This document shows positions 48,421 through 57,698 of a stretch of 64,000 nucleotides of DNA, piece by piece (within the stretch, counting starts at the first letter, position 1; every line of letters starts with the position of its first letter). Where the stretch lies: NCBI RefSeq assembly GCF_032931615.1, contig NZ_CP136759.1:1054001-1118000 (forward strand), written 5' to 3'. The DNA comes from Palleronia sp. LCG004. Lineage in GTDB: Bacteria; Pseudomonadota; Alphaproteobacteria; Rhodobacterales; Rhodobacteraceae. A program made the position numbers and the translations under genes. A model generated the notes under the pieces. It was not told where the DNA came from. It worked only from the letters and a program-made list of their open reading frames with translations, and ran no database searches.

Positions 48421-48887
48421 TCGGTTTCCTTTTCATCGTTTCGAGTCGGTGCCTGCGCGCCACTTGCGACGCATCCATCCACGGCCCGGAGAAGGGGCCA
48501 TGGCTGATCGACTGGGAATGGACGTATTGCGAGGTGCGTGCAGAAGTCAAACCTGAGGCATCATCTCTTCCGGCCGAAGCCAAGTATATCTCAGCTTCGC
48601 CGATTGGGATATTCCCTCAAATCCAACCGCATACGTCCTGACTGATGGCGGCAGAACGACTTGAGAATGCAACCGGGTCGATGTGACGATCTGAGAGAGC
48701 CGAGCCGGATCACAGGGTCAAGATATTCTGCTCTCCGGTCAACCTGTCGCAACTCCGGTCGACTGCATGGGATCGGATCTCTCGCCGAACTGGTGACATC
48801 CATGAATGTGCGGCAGGGAGAACACCATTGCCATGCCGACCAGCGTATTAGATTCGAGCGAACCAGACCTTGCATCCGAGTCGACCC
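48421..48887. other. Intergenic region between divergent CehA-type and MFS genes
   Basis: 467 bases between two divergent starts. I see no open frame with a ribosome-binding site, RNA gene, hairpin of note or repeat. It presumably contains both promoters. Confidence 0.5.
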
Positions 48888-50882
48888 ATGAGTGACGCGT
48901 CCACAGATCTTGCCCCGGAACAAGAGGTGCGCGTCGTCATCGGAGCGCTCATGTTGGTGATGCTCCTCTCGTCACTCTCTCAGACGATCGTCTCGACCGC
49001 ATTGCCGACGATCGTCGGAGAGTTGGGCGGGCTTGAGTACCTTGCCTGGATCGTCACTGCCTACATGCTGGCGATGACCGTGGTAACGCCGATCTACGGA
49101 AAGCTGGGCGACATGCTCGGGCGCAAGCGCGTACTGCAGGCAGCCATCATCTTGTTCCTTGCCGGATCGGCGCTCTGCGGCTTCGCCCAATCCACCACGC
49201 ACCTCATCATCTTCCGCGCCATCCAAGGCTTGGGTGGGGGTGGGCTGATCGTCAGCGCGATGGCGGCGGTCGGCGATGTCGTCAGCCCTCGCGAGAGGGG
49301 GCGCTACCAGGGTTATTTCGGCGCGGTATTCGGCGTCTCCACTGTCACCGGTCCGCTGATCGGCGGCTACATAGTCGAACATCTGAGCTGGCGATGGATC
49401 TTCTACGTCAATCTTCCCGTCGGCCTTGTCGGCCTAGCAGTCATCGCATGGGCTTTCGCGCCACCCCCCAAGCGGGAGCCACGACCGATGGACTGGACCG
49501 GAGCGGCATTGCTGGCCATTGGGCTGACGGCACTGGTGCTGTCGACCAGCCTTGGGGGCAACACGCTGCCATGGACCTCGCCGGTCATCCTCGGGCTCGC
49601 GGCCCTGACGATCCTGTCCCTCGGCGCGCTCGTCTGGGCCGAGAGACGCGCCGCCGAGCCGATCCTGCCGCCAGCGCTTTTCAGAAACCAGACGTTCCTC
49701 GTCTCATCGGCGGTCGGGTTCATCGTCGGTCTCGCGATGTTCGCTGCGGTAACCTACATGCCCGTCTATCTGCAGATCGTTCAGGGGATCAGCCCGTCGC
49801 GCGCCGGACTTGCGCTGACCCCGTTGATGGGCGGTTTGTTCCTGACCTCGATCGTGTCGGGCCGGATCATCAGCCGGATCGGACGGTATCGCACTTTTCC
49901 GATCGTCGGCACGGCGCTCATGGCCGTAGGACTGGGACTGATGTCGTTTCTCGGCCCGCAGACCAGCCTGCTTCTGGCACTCGGTGCGATGTCGGTGTTG
50001 GGACTCGGGCTTGGCCTCGTGATGCAGGTGCTCGTTCTTGCCGTCCAGAATGCGGTGGACTACCGCAATCTCGGCGTTGCCACCTCCGGCGCGACGTTGT
50101 TCCGGTCGATCGGCGGTGCCCTGGGTGTTTCGGGTGCCGGGGCGATATTCTCCGCCGGCCTGGCGACACGCCTGTCGGCCACATTACCCTCGGGAACTTC
50201 GGTCGCCACGACCCCGGGGGCCATCAACGCGCTGCCCGGTCCCACGCGCGATCTTTATCACGCCGCTTATGCCGGGGCGCTCCATCCCGTCTTCGTGACG
50301 GCAGCCGCGCTTGCCGTGCTTGCCTTTGCTTTGACCTGGGCAATGCGGGACATACCGCTGCGCGAGACGGTGGGATCGGCTCCGGTCAGTCCCGATATAG
50401 CCGACAGTTTCGCCATGCCACGCAATGCCAGCTCGCTTGAAGAGCTTCGGCGCATCGTTGCAATCGCTTCGAGCGAACCCAACAGAAGCGAAGCGCTCAA
50501 TCGCATCCTGACGAGCCTCGAAGTGGATCTGTCGCCCGAAGAGGCCTGGCTTTTGCTGCAGATCGCCCGCGCGGAGGGAACTCTGCCCCTCGATCGTCTG
50601 GGCGGGGCTTCCGCCTCGCAGGCCAGCCCCGTCGCAGAGCGTTTGCTGGCACGTGATCTGTTGCAGCGTGACCCCGGAGGATCGTTCTGTACCACGGCGG
50701 CGGGGCGCACCTTGTTCGAGCGCATGGCGCAACGCTATCGTACGCGGCTCGCTGAGTTGGTTGCCCGCTGGAACCCTGAAAACCACGCCGAAGTACGGCA
50801 GATGCTGACGGATTTTTCTCGCGAATTGATAGCGACAATGCCGAATGACCAGAACGCACAAACCCCGCCGGCCCGGTCGTGA
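48888..50882 (+). CDS. DHA2-family MFS exporter fused to a MarR-like domain
   Basis: A 664-residue protein. Residues 1-505 form a 14-span DHA2 multidrug exporter: motif A is YGKLGDMLGRKRVLQAA, the RAIQGLGGGGLIVSAMAAVG loop follows, and motif C-like GAVFGVSTVTGPLIGGYI is present. Residues 515-664 are not membrane: they contain a winged-helix, MarR-like region (LSPEEAWLLLQIARAEGTLP and ERLLARDLLQRDPGG, then TTAAGRTLFERMAQRYRTR). A transporter with a cytoplasmic MarR-like tail may sense its substrate or regulate its own gene. The ATG at 48888 is chosen over a TTG six codons upstream; the ribosome-binding site is weak. Confidence 0.85.
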   Translation: MSDASTDLAPEQEVRVVIGALMLVMLLSSLSQTIVSTALPTIVGELGGLEYLAWIVTAYMLAMTVVTPIYGKLGDMLGRKRVLQAAIILFLAGSALCGFAQSTTHLIIFRAIQGLGGGGLIVSAMAAVGDVVSPRERGRYQGYFGAVFGVSTVTGPLIGGYIVEHLSWRWIFYVNLPVGLVGLAVIAWAFAPPPKREPRPMDWTGAALLAIGLTALVLSTSLGGNTLPWTSPVILGLAALTILSLGALVWAERRAAEPILPPALFRNQTFLVSSAVGFIVGLAMFAAVTYMPVYLQIVQGISPSRAGLALTPLMGGLFLTSIVSGRIISRIGRYRTFPIVGTALMAVGLGLMSFLGPQTSLLLALGAMSVLGLGLGLVMQVLVLAVQNAVDYRNLGVATSGATLFRSIGGALGVSGAGAIFSAGLATRLSATLPSGTSVATTPGAINALPGPTRDLYHAAYAGALHPVFVTAAALAVLAFALTWAMRDIPLRETVGSAPVSPDIADSFAMPRNASSLEELRRIVAIASSEPNRSEALNRILTSLEVDLSPEEAWLLLQIARAEGTLPLDRLGGASASQASPVAERLLARDLLQRDPGGSFCTTAAGRTLFERMAQRYRTRLAELVARWNPENHAEVRQMLTDFSRELIATMPNDQNAQTPPARS

Positions 50883-51308
50883 AGGCGACAAACAGGGGCG
50901 TTTCTGAACCGTTCCGCCACCGAAATCTTGAACCGAGCGGTGGATTGACGCGCCAAGCCGTAGGTTAGTTTCCATACGTACCTCCGCTAATCGAAGGTAC
51001 GTATGGAAACTGCTACTAGTGCCCCGACTTTGGACAGACTTGCGCCTTGGCAGCTCGTGGAGGCAACGTCGCGTTGAAGCCGACGGTCCGCGCCCTCGTG
51101 TCAGGCAAACGTCTTTTCTCGATAACGCCACGGCTCGAAACTAAAATTCTAGCACGAGGCACCGGGATCAGCACTTGGCGCAAACGCTCCGTTATCTGAA
51201 AATTCCTGTGGCAGATCCGCACGTCCGGTTAGGCACCATGCGCGTGGTCACTGGACGCGAGCCGTGCCGCGAGGCAGATTGCTTTTAACCTTTTTCCGGA
51301 GCGCGCGA
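50883..51308. other. Intergenic region after the MFS-MarR gene
   Basis: 426 bases with a 17-bp perfect inverted repeat near its start (listed separately) and no convincing gene. A minus-strand frame of 68 codons (51016-51222) lacks a ribosome-binding site and family match and is not called. Confidence 0.5.
50967..51011. repeat. Perfect 17-bp inverted repeat containing TACGTA
   Basis: Left arm 50967-50983 and right arm 50995-51011 are perfect reverse complements with an 11-base spacer; each arm contains the palindrome TACGTA. It begins 85 bases after the MFS-MarR stop. It could be a transcription terminator (no T-run is seen) or an operator. Confidence 0.7.
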
Positions 51309-51740
51309 ATGTTTCACCCGACCCCCTGGCATTTCTGGCCCGTCGTGACCGTCGCCTTCGTCTGGCACCTCATCGGGGTCATCGATTATACAGCCACGCA
51401 GCTCAGTTTCGACTTCTGGATGGCGATGGTAACCGACAGGCAGGAAACCTTCATCGAAACGATGCCCGACTGGATCGACGGGGCCTGGGCGTTCGGGGTC
51501 TGGTTCGGATTGCTCGGCGTACTTCTGATGGCTTTTCGTGTAGCCTTTGCACCGCTCATCTTGGGTCTAAGCTTCATTTCGATCCTGGTTCTCGTGATCT
51601 GGCTCTTGTTCTTCGCGACGCCCTCACTGGTAAGCGTGTCGGGACCGGTCGGAATTTCCGTGATCGTGCTCTCGGCCCTGATCTCGCTACTTATCTGGCT
51701 TTATGCCCGTGCGATGCACAAGGAACGCGTTATCAACTAA
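51309..51740 (+). CDS. Membrane protein, unknown function
   Basis: A 143-residue protein with four likely spans: about 7-24 (WPVVTVAFVWHLIGVIDY), 55-77 (GAWAFGVWFGLLGVLLMAFR), 80-100 (PLILGLSFISILVLVIWLL) and 110-132 (GISVIVLSALISLLIWLYA). A soluble Asp/Thr-rich loop lies between the first two. No named family is recognised; a similar topology is seen in sugar transporter-like proteins. The ATG at 51309 follows CCGGAG. Its stop overlaps the MocA-like gene on the opposite strand. Confidence 0.68.
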   Translation: MFHPTPWHFWPVVTVAFVWHLIGVIDYTATQLSFDFWMAMVTDRQETFIETMPDWIDGAWAFGVWFGLLGVLLMAFRVAFAPLILGLSFISILVLVIWLLFFATPSLVSVSGPVGISVIVLSALISLLIWLYARAMHKERVIN

Positions 51741-52333
51741 TCGAGCCCGTCCCGCGATTCTCGTGCTGTGCGCCACGCCGTCCAGTCCTCCGGCGTGTCG
51801 AGGTCGGTGATGGCTCGTTCGCCGGGCAGGGGGACGGGAATGACGTCCTCGCGTCGCAGCAGGCTGCGCGCACCCTTGTCGCCCGTCAGGGTCGCGAACC
51901 GGGCAACGAGGCGTGCAGGAAACAGGACCGGCTGACCCCAACGGCCATCGTCACTGGTGGCGCGGTGAACTCGATCGGGATCGCCCAAGAAGCTGCGGTG
52001 AATGTGTTTCAGATCGGTGTTCTCGATATCAGGCATGTCACCCAGCATGCAAAGTACCGGTCGATTGAGAACAGATCGGCCGATTGCCCGAAAGGATGCC
52101 GACATACCCGTCGCTGCATCGGGAACGGGAACCCTTTTCACCTGCAGACCTGAGAGGGCCGAATGACGCGGGCCGGCCTCGGGCAGCGTCACCATCACCG
52201 GTAGCCCGACCTCAAGCGCGCGGATCGCGAGAGATCTCAGCAGGGGGATCCCGTTGACCTGTTCGAGCAGTTTGTCGCCACCCCGCATACGTGACGAACT
52301 GCCCGCAGCGAGAATCGCGATCGTCGGATCCAT
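51737..52333 (-). CDS. MocA/MobA-like nucleotidyltransferase
   Basis: A 198-residue NTP transferase. The nucleotide motif AILAAGSSSRMRGGDKLLEQ is at the N-terminus, and the Mg-binding loop is MLGDMPDI near 97. This is the layout of the MocA (molybdopterin cytidylyltransferase) group that prepares the cofactor for xanthine-dehydrogenase-type enzymes. No molybdoenzyme lies near, so the exact substrate is open; MobA-like or other NTP-transferases are alternatives. It is followed, seven bases after its start on the same strand side, by livM, so the gene is the last of a minus-strand run. Confidence 0.85.
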   Translation of the reverse strand: MDPTIAILAAGSSSRMRGGDKLLEQVNGIPLLRSLAIRALEVGLPVMVTLPEAGPRHSALSGLQVKRVPVPDAATGMSASFRAIGRSVLNRPVLCMLGDMPDIENTDLKHIHRSFLGDPDRVHRATSDDGRWGQPVLFPARLVARFATLTGDKGARSLLRREDVIPVPLPGERAITDLDTPEDWTAWRTARESRDGLD

Positions 52334-52340
52334 GGCCTCC

Positions 52341-53633
52341 CTACCGTTCAGGTATCAGCCCACGCGGGGAGAAGCGAAGGACCAGCAAGAGCAGGATTCC
52401 CATTGTGAAGAGCCTCATATGCGCCGCGGAGGCCAGAAGATGCGCCCGCAGCGGGCTGGCCGGATCAAGCCCGTCGCTTATCGTCTGCATGAACCAGAGG
52501 CCGAGCGGTTCGACCTGCACCCAGAGGAACCAGATCAGGAACCCGCCGAGGATTGCGCCGTAATTGTTGCCCGATCCGCCAACAATGACCATTACCCAGA
52601 CCAAGAAGGTGAAACGCAACGGCTGATAGCTCGATGGAGTAAGCTGCCCGTCGAGTGTCGTCATCATCGCCCCGGCAAGGCCGCAAATGGCTGAGCCAAG
52701 AACGAAAACCTGAAGGTGACGTGCCTTGACGTTCTTGCCCATCGCCTCCGCCGCAACCTCGTTGTCGCGAATGGCACGCATCATCCGGCCCCAGGGCGAG
52801 GCCAGTGCGGATTGCGACAACCATAGGATCAGCAGCAGGATCACTGCAAACAGACCGGTATAGGCGAGCTTCACGGCGAGGGTCGAAGCCACGACAGGAT
52901 CGAGGCCTACTCCCGCGGCTCGTTCGACGAATGCGGGGCTCTGTTGAAGATCGACCTCATAGGGAACTGGGCGCGGCAAGCCGATGACGTTCTTGACGCC
53001 GCGAGCGAGCCAATCCTCGTTCCGCAGGACCGAGATGATGATCTCGGCAATCCCCAGTGTCGCGATGGCAAGATAGTCGGATCTGAGCCCAAGCGCGGTC
53101 TTGCCGATGGCCCAGGCGGCTACGGCAGCAAGGACCGCGCCAACCGGCCAGGCGATCAGGATGGGCAGGCCCAGGCCACCGAGATAGCCTTGCGTCGCCG
53201 CGTTGACCGCCTCAATTGCCTGAACCGCAGGATCGAAAACGCCTCGATAGATGAAGAATCCTGCAATAAGGACGCCGAGGAGGACGAGCGCACGCAGACG
53301 ACCGGCAGGGAGCCGACGCCAGAGGATCACCGCAGCCGCGATCACGCCAAGACCGATGGCCAGCCCGCCGAGGACTCGCGGGCCGCCTGCTTCCCAAGCC
53401 GCGCCGACCGGCGGCTGGCCGATCAGGACTGCGGCAAGACCCCCGAGTGCCACGAAACCCATGATGCCCACATTGAAGAGGCCGGCAAACCCCCACTGCA
53501 GGTTCACCCCGAGCGCCATGATGGCACTCACCAGCCCCATGTTGACGATGCCCAGCGCGACGTTCCAACTCTGCGTGAACCCTGTCAGCACGATCAACGC
53601 GATGACGAGAGCAAAAAGGCCCGCGGCTCTCAT
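52341..53633 (-). CDS. livM: Branched-chain amino acid ABC transporter permease LivM
   Basis: A 430-residue permease with about eleven spans. The GLFNVGIMGFVALGGLAAVL segment near 52 and the EIIISVLRNEDWLARG and VVASTLAVKLAYTGL segments are typical. It is longer than usual (about 330): an extra hydrophobic stretch at roughly 80-150 (LPAGRLRALVLLGVLIAGFF among others) is inserted between the first and second conserved blocks. The ATG at 53633 overlaps the livH stop by four bases. It is the last gene of the livK-G-F-H-M transcript. Confidence 0.92.
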   Translation of the reverse strand: MRAAGLFALVIALIVLTGFTQSWNVALGIVNMGLVSAIMALGVNLQWGFAGLFNVGIMGFVALGGLAAVLIGQPPVGAAWEAGGPRVLGGLAIGLGVIAAAVILWRRLPAGRLRALVLLGVLIAGFFIYRGVFDPAVQAIEAVNAATQGYLGGLGLPILIAWPVGAVLAAVAAWAIGKTALGLRSDYLAIATLGIAEIIISVLRNEDWLARGVKNVIGLPRPVPYEVDLQQSPAFVERAAGVGLDPVVASTLAVKLAYTGLFAVILLLILWLSQSALASPWGRMMRAIRDNEVAAEAMGKNVKARHLQVFVLGSAICGLAGAMMTTLDGQLTPSSYQPLRFTFLVWVMVIVGGSGNNYGAILGGFLIWFLWVQVEPLGLWFMQTISDGLDPASPLRAHLLASAAHMRLFTMGILLLLVLRFSPRGLIPER

Positions 53634-54643
53634 ACGGATTTCCCCCTGAAGAGCCCGGTCGGGCGGAACAGCAGAACGATGACCAGGATCGCGAAGCTGA
53701 CTGCGAACTTGTAATCTGTGCTCAGGAGCTGGACGAGGCCTTGCGGTTCGAGTGTGGCGGGCAGCCAGTATTCCAGAACCTTCTTCCATGCATATGTGAT
53801 CGTCACCTCGGAAAAGGCTACGACGAAGCCTCCGACGATGGCACCCAACGGGCTTCCCAGACCGCCGACGATCGCTGAGGCAAAGATCGGCAGCAATAGC
53901 TGAAAATAGGTGAAGGGTTTGAAAGACTTGTCCAGACCATAAAGGACTCCGGCCACGGTCGCGAGCGCGGCGACGATGATCCATGTAATGGCGACCACTC
54001 GCTCGGGATTGATACCGGAGAGCAGCGCCAGATCCTCGTTGTCGGAAAAGGCCCGCATTGATTTTCCGGTTCGCGTGCGGTTCAGGAACCAGAAAAGGAC
54101 CATCACTACGATCACCGCCGTCACGATCGTCATCGCCTGGGACGACCGGATCGCGAGCCCTTCGTCGAGGCCGGTGAGGTCCCGGAAATCGCGTGCGGAG
54201 ATGAGGAAGCGCGCCCCGTCGGCGAAGTTCTGATCGTCCGGCCCGATGACGAAACGGACGATCCCGTTATAGACGAACATCACGCCCATCGACACGATAA
54301 CAAGGATCACCGGGGAAACCTTCTGTCGCCGATAGAAGCGATAAATCGTTCTGTCTGTCGCGATCACGAGAGCTGCCGCGATGGCAATGCCGAAGGGCAG
54401 GGCGAGCAGCGCCGTCGGCAATCCCCATAGATGCAACCCGAGCGCCTGAAACCCCCATGTCACGAGAATCGTCGCCATCGCTCCGAACGCCATGGTGTCA
54501 CCGTGGGCAAAATTCGAGAACCGAAGAATCCCGTATATCAGCGTCACGCCCAGCGCGCCGAGCGCGAGTTGCGCACCATAGGCCGTCGCGGGGATCACGA
54601 CGAAGTTCAGAAGGGTCACCAGACCGTTCAGGAAATCCAGCAT
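53630..54643 (-). CDS. livH: Branched-chain amino acid ABC transporter permease LivH
   Basis: A 337-residue permease with about eight spans. Signatures are LGALGVTLIYGILRFSNFAH near 27 and SGINPERVVAITWIIVAALA in the second half, followed by the conserved VGGLGSPLGAIVGGF loop that contacts the ATPases. GAGGTGAG precedes the ATG at 54643; the longer upstream reading runs into the intergenic region and is rejected. It pairs with LivM to form the membrane channel. Confidence 0.93.
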   Translation of the reverse strand: MLDFLNGLVTLLNFVVIPATAYGAQLALGALGVTLIYGILRFSNFAHGDTMAFGAMATILVTWGFQALGLHLWGLPTALLALPFGIAIAAALVIATDRTIYRFYRRQKVSPVILVIVSMGVMFVYNGIVRFVIGPDDQNFADGARFLISARDFRDLTGLDEGLAIRSSQAMTIVTAVIVVMVLFWFLNRTRTGKSMRAFSDNEDLALLSGINPERVVAITWIIVAALATVAGVLYGLDKSFKPFTYFQLLLPIFASAIVGGLGSPLGAIVGGFVVAFSEVTITYAWKKVLEYWLPATLEPQGLVQLLSTDYKFAVSFAILVIVLLFRPTGLFRGKSV

Positions 54644-54716
54644 CTCACCTCTCGCGCCCCGTCCGCGCCTCTTTGCTTTTCCAAACACGCAGCCCACATC
54701 TTGTCCGGCATTGCGA

Positions 54717-55460
54717 TCACCCCCCGAGGAACGACCGACGCACGTCGTCGTTCTCCAGAAGTTCACGCCCCGTGCCGGTAAAGGCGTTTGCTCCTTGGAC
54801 GAGGACGTATCCGCGATGGGCGATCGCAAGCGCCTGCCGCGCGTTCTGTTCGACCATCAGGATCGAGATGCCGGTCCGCGCCACCTCGATGATCCGGTCG
54901 AAAAGTTCATCCATCACGATAGGACTGACGCCGGCCGTCGGTTCGTCGAGCATGAGAAGTCGCGGCTCCGTCATCAGAGCTCTGCCAACGGCGACCTGCT
55001 GCCTCTGTCCCCCCGACAACTCGCCCGCGGGCTGCCGCCGCTTGTCTTTCAGGATCGGAAAAAGTTCATAAACCTGTTCGATGGTCGGGCGGATGTCGTC
55101 GCGCCTGAGAAACGCCCCCATCTCGAGGTTTTCTTCCACGCTCATCGAGGTGAAGACGTTTGAGGTCTGCGGAACGAAGGCCATGCCCTTTGCCACGCGC
55201 TCCTGCGGTTTGAGCTGCGTGATATCCTCCCCGCCAAGCCTGACGGACCCTTTTCGCAGGTTCAACATTCCGAAGACCGCCTTCATCGCGGTCGACTTGC
55301 CTGCGCCGTTCGGCCCGACGATCACCGAAATCTCACCATCGCGCGCGGAGATCGTGCAATCGTTCAGGATGTCCGCACCGCCATAGCCGCCCGTCATTCC
55401 CTCTCCTATGAGGAAAGGTTCGCCTGCGGTATCATCCGTCGATGTTGCGGCGGTACTCAT
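54717..55460 (-). CDS. livF: Branched-chain amino acid ABC transporter ATPase LivF
   Basis: A 247-residue ATPase. The P-loop is VGPNGAGKST (near 48-57), the signature LSGGQRQQVAVGRAL and Walker B is LLMLDEPTAGVSP. An unusual N-terminus of about 18 residues (TAATSTDDTAGEPFLIGEG) precedes the core. It overlaps the livG stop by four bases. In LIV-I type systems LivF and LivG form the ATPase heterodimer. Confidence 0.93.
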   Translation of the reverse strand: MSTAATSTDDTAGEPFLIGEGMTGGYGGADILNDCTISARDGEISVIVGPNGAGKSTAMKAVFGMLNLRKGSVRLGGEDITQLKPQERVAKGMAFVPQTSNVFTSMSVEENLEMGAFLRRDDIRPTIEQVYELFPILKDKRRQPAGELSGGQRQQVAVGRALMTEPRLLMLDEPTAGVSPIVMDELFDRIIEVARTGISILMVEQNARQALAIAHRGYVLVQGANAFTGTGRELLENDDVRRSFLGG

Positions 55461-56233
55461 GCAGGCACCGCGTTCTTCAGGCCGGTTCCGAGATAGGCTT
55501 CGATCACGGCTTCGTTACTCTTGATCTCGTCGACCGTACCCTGGGCAAGCACGCGGCCCTCGGCCATGACGATTACGGGGTCGCAAAGACGGCCGATGAA
55601 ATCCATGTCATGTTCGATCATGCAGAAGGTATATCCCCGCTCGCGGTTGAGCCTTAGGATTGCATCACCCACGGTATTCAGGAGGGTTCGGTTCACGCCC
55701 GCGCCGACCTCGTCCAAAAAGACGATCTTCGCATCAACCATCATGGTCCGCCCGAGTTCGAGCAGCTTTTTCTGGCCACCGGACAGGTTGCCGGCTTTCT
55801 CGTGCTTGAGGTGATCGATCGTCAGAAACTCCAGGACCTCGTCCGCCTTGCGGGCAAGCGCCTGCTCTTCCTCGCGGATGCGACCCCGGCGGAACCATGT
55901 CGAGGCAAGGGTTTCTCCGGTCTGGCGGGGCGGGACCATCATCAGGTTCTCCCGCACGCTCATCGATCCGAATTCGTGTGCGATCTGGAAGGTCCTCAGA
56001 AGTCCCTTGTGAAAGAGCGCATGCGGCGGAAGCCCGGTGATATCTTCACCTGCCATCGTGACGCTTCCCGAAGTCGGGGGCAGGACACCTGCGATCACGT
56101 TGAATAGCGTAGTCTTTCCCGCGCCGTTCGGGCCGACCAGCCCTGTCACGGAACCCTCCCGAATTTCGAGAGTTGCGCCATCGACAGCATGGAAACCGCC
56201 GAAATGCTTATGGACGTCGCGTACGACGATCAT
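55457..56233 (-). CDS. livG: Branched-chain amino acid ABC transporter ATPase LivG
   Basis: A 258-residue ATPase of the LivG type. It has the P-loop LVGPNGAGKTTLFNVIAGVL near 34, the long LivG-specific insert with MMVPPRQTGETLASTWFRRG, the signature LSGGQKKLLELGRTMM and Walker B IVFLDEVGAGVNR, where the usual DEP-A-G is DEVGAG. This Pro-to-Val change next to Walker B Glu is common in this subfamily and does not remove the catalytic Glu. It follows livK by about 108 bases. Confidence 0.93.
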   Translation of the reverse strand: MIVVRDVHKHFGGFHAVDGATLEIREGSVTGLVGPNGAGKTTLFNVIAGVLPPTSGSVTMAGEDITGLPPHALFHKGLLRTFQIAHEFGSMSVRENLMMVPPRQTGETLASTWFRRGRIREEEQALARKADEVLEFLTIDHLKHEKAGNLSGGQKKLLELGRTMMVDAKIVFLDEVGAGVNRTLLNTVGDAILRLNRERGYTFCMIEHDMDFIGRLCDPVIVMAEGRVLAQGTVDEIKSNEAVIEAYLGTGLKNAVPA

Positions 56234-56340
56234 AATCCCATCTCCCTCGTGGGGCCGATTTGTCCCGATCGGTATTTCGGCCCATCACGTCCGGGCCCGG
56301 CGCGATCACGCGCCGGGCCTCGTCGTTTCGGGCCTTCGGA

Positions 56341-57531
56341 TCAGCGAATGGCAACCTGCGAGAAGGTGCCGTCCTCGATATCGTATTCAAGATAGGTACC
56401 GGCCGCCTCGCCCGATCCGATCAGTTCGACATTCGTCGCGCCGACGTAATCGATCTCACCGCCTTCCTGCAGGATCTCGATTGCGCGACCGAGTTCACCG
56501 GGCAGGATCTGCTCGCCGGGCTCGTTGGCAACGTCCATCACCGACATCTTGTATTCGTTCGGATCGGTCGATCCCGCTGCCTGCATCGCAAGCGCGATGA
56601 GCGCTGCGGCATCATAGCTTTCGCGGGTATAGGAGGTTGCGGCGTCGAAGCCGGCGGCTTCGGTCAGTCCCGCGAACGCTTCGGAACCTTCCCCTTCGGA
56701 CCAGGGCACGGCGCCGAACGAGCCGTTCATGTCATCGCCGATCGTGTCGATGAGGGCCTGCGCATACATGCCGTCACCCATCGCGAACGTGTCGAACGCT
56801 CCGGAATCGAGCGCACCGCGGATGATCCCGAGACCACCCTGGTCTGCGTAACCCAGAACGACCAGAGCGTCGCCACCGGCCGATGCAAGCGCGCCGACTT
56901 CGGCGGAGTAATCTCCGCGTCCGTCCTCGTGCGACGCGTTGAGCGTCACGGTGCCGCCCGTTTCCTCGAAGGATGAGATGAAACTGTCGCTCAGGCCCTG
57001 ACCGTAATCGTTGTTGGTATAGGTGACGGCGACCTCTTCGATGCCGCGATCCATGAGGATGTTGGCGAGCACCTCACCCTGACGCGCGTCGGAGGGGGCC
57101 GTACGGAAGAAGAAGTCGTTGTCTTCGGCTTCGGACAGGCCCGGGGAGGTCGCTGAGGGAGAGATCATGACCATGCCATTGGGAACCGCGACATTCGCGA
57201 GGATCGCAGCGGTGACGCCAGAGCAATCCGCACCCATGATGCCCGAGATGCCTTCCGAGGTAATGAGGCGTTCGGCCGCGGCGGTCGCGGCGGAGGCGTC
57301 GATGCAGGTGCTGTCGGCGGTCACCGCTTCGAGCATGCGGCCGTCGAGAATGCCGCCAGCCTCGTTGATCTCGGAGATGGCGAGCTGTGCCGAGGAAGAC
57401 ATGTTCGGCGTGATCGACTCGATCGGGCCGGTGAAGCCCAGGATGATCCCGATCCCGATCGGATCCTCTTGCGCGGTGGCTCCACCTGCCACGAGCGCGG
57501 TCGCGGCGGAGGCCATGAGAAGCTTCTTCAT
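56341..57531 (-). CDS. livK: Branched-chain amino acid ABC transporter solute-binding protein
   Basis: A 396-residue periplasmic protein of the Leu/Ile/Val-binding type. The signal sequence is MKKLLMASAATALVAGGATA. The first lobe opens with IGIGIILGFTGPIESITPNM, and GADCSGVTAAILANVAVPNG followed by MISPSATSPGLSEAEDNDFF is the family's substrate-pocket block. Its size and the extra acidic C-terminal part suggest a broader substrate (amides, urea or short peptides are known for relatives). AGGGAG precedes the ATG at 57531. It leads the liv operon and is divergent from the aroG gene. Confidence 0.9.
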   Translation of the reverse strand: MKKLLMASAATALVAGGATAQEDPIGIGIILGFTGPIESITPNMSSSAQLAISEINEAGGILDGRMLEAVTADSTCIDASAATAAAERLITSEGISGIMGADCSGVTAAILANVAVPNGMVMISPSATSPGLSEAEDNDFFFRTAPSDARQGEVLANILMDRGIEEVAVTYTNNDYGQGLSDSFISSFEETGGTVTLNASHEDGRGDYSAEVGALASAGGDALVVLGYADQGGLGIIRGALDSGAFDTFAMGDGMYAQALIDTIGDDMNGSFGAVPWSEGEGSEAFAGLTEAAGFDAATSYTRESYDAAALIALAMQAAGSTDPNEYKMSVMDVANEPGEQILPGELGRAIEILQEGGEIDYVGATNVELIGSGEAAGTYLEYDIEDGTFSQVAIR

Positions 57532-57698
57532 CTGCGGAACTCCCTGACGTTTACGTTTGTGAACCGCTCTCTGGCAGGACGCGTCCCGTTTTGCAATCTC
57601 GCCGTAGGGGCAGGTTAGAGAGCCAGCCAATCGTTTTCGCGGTTTGCAAGGGGCCTGTGATCGCTATAAACCGCCTGTCGATATGAATGGAGGACCGC

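Noticed and set aside
51016..51222. Small minus-strand ORF of 68 codons after the MFS-MarR gene
   Set aside because: No ribosome-binding site, no family resemblance, and irregular codon use; likely a chance frame.
53634..53984. N-terminal extension of livM upstream of 53633
   Set aside because: It lies in another frame of livH, is Arg-rich and unlike a permease; the ATGA overlap gives a natural start.
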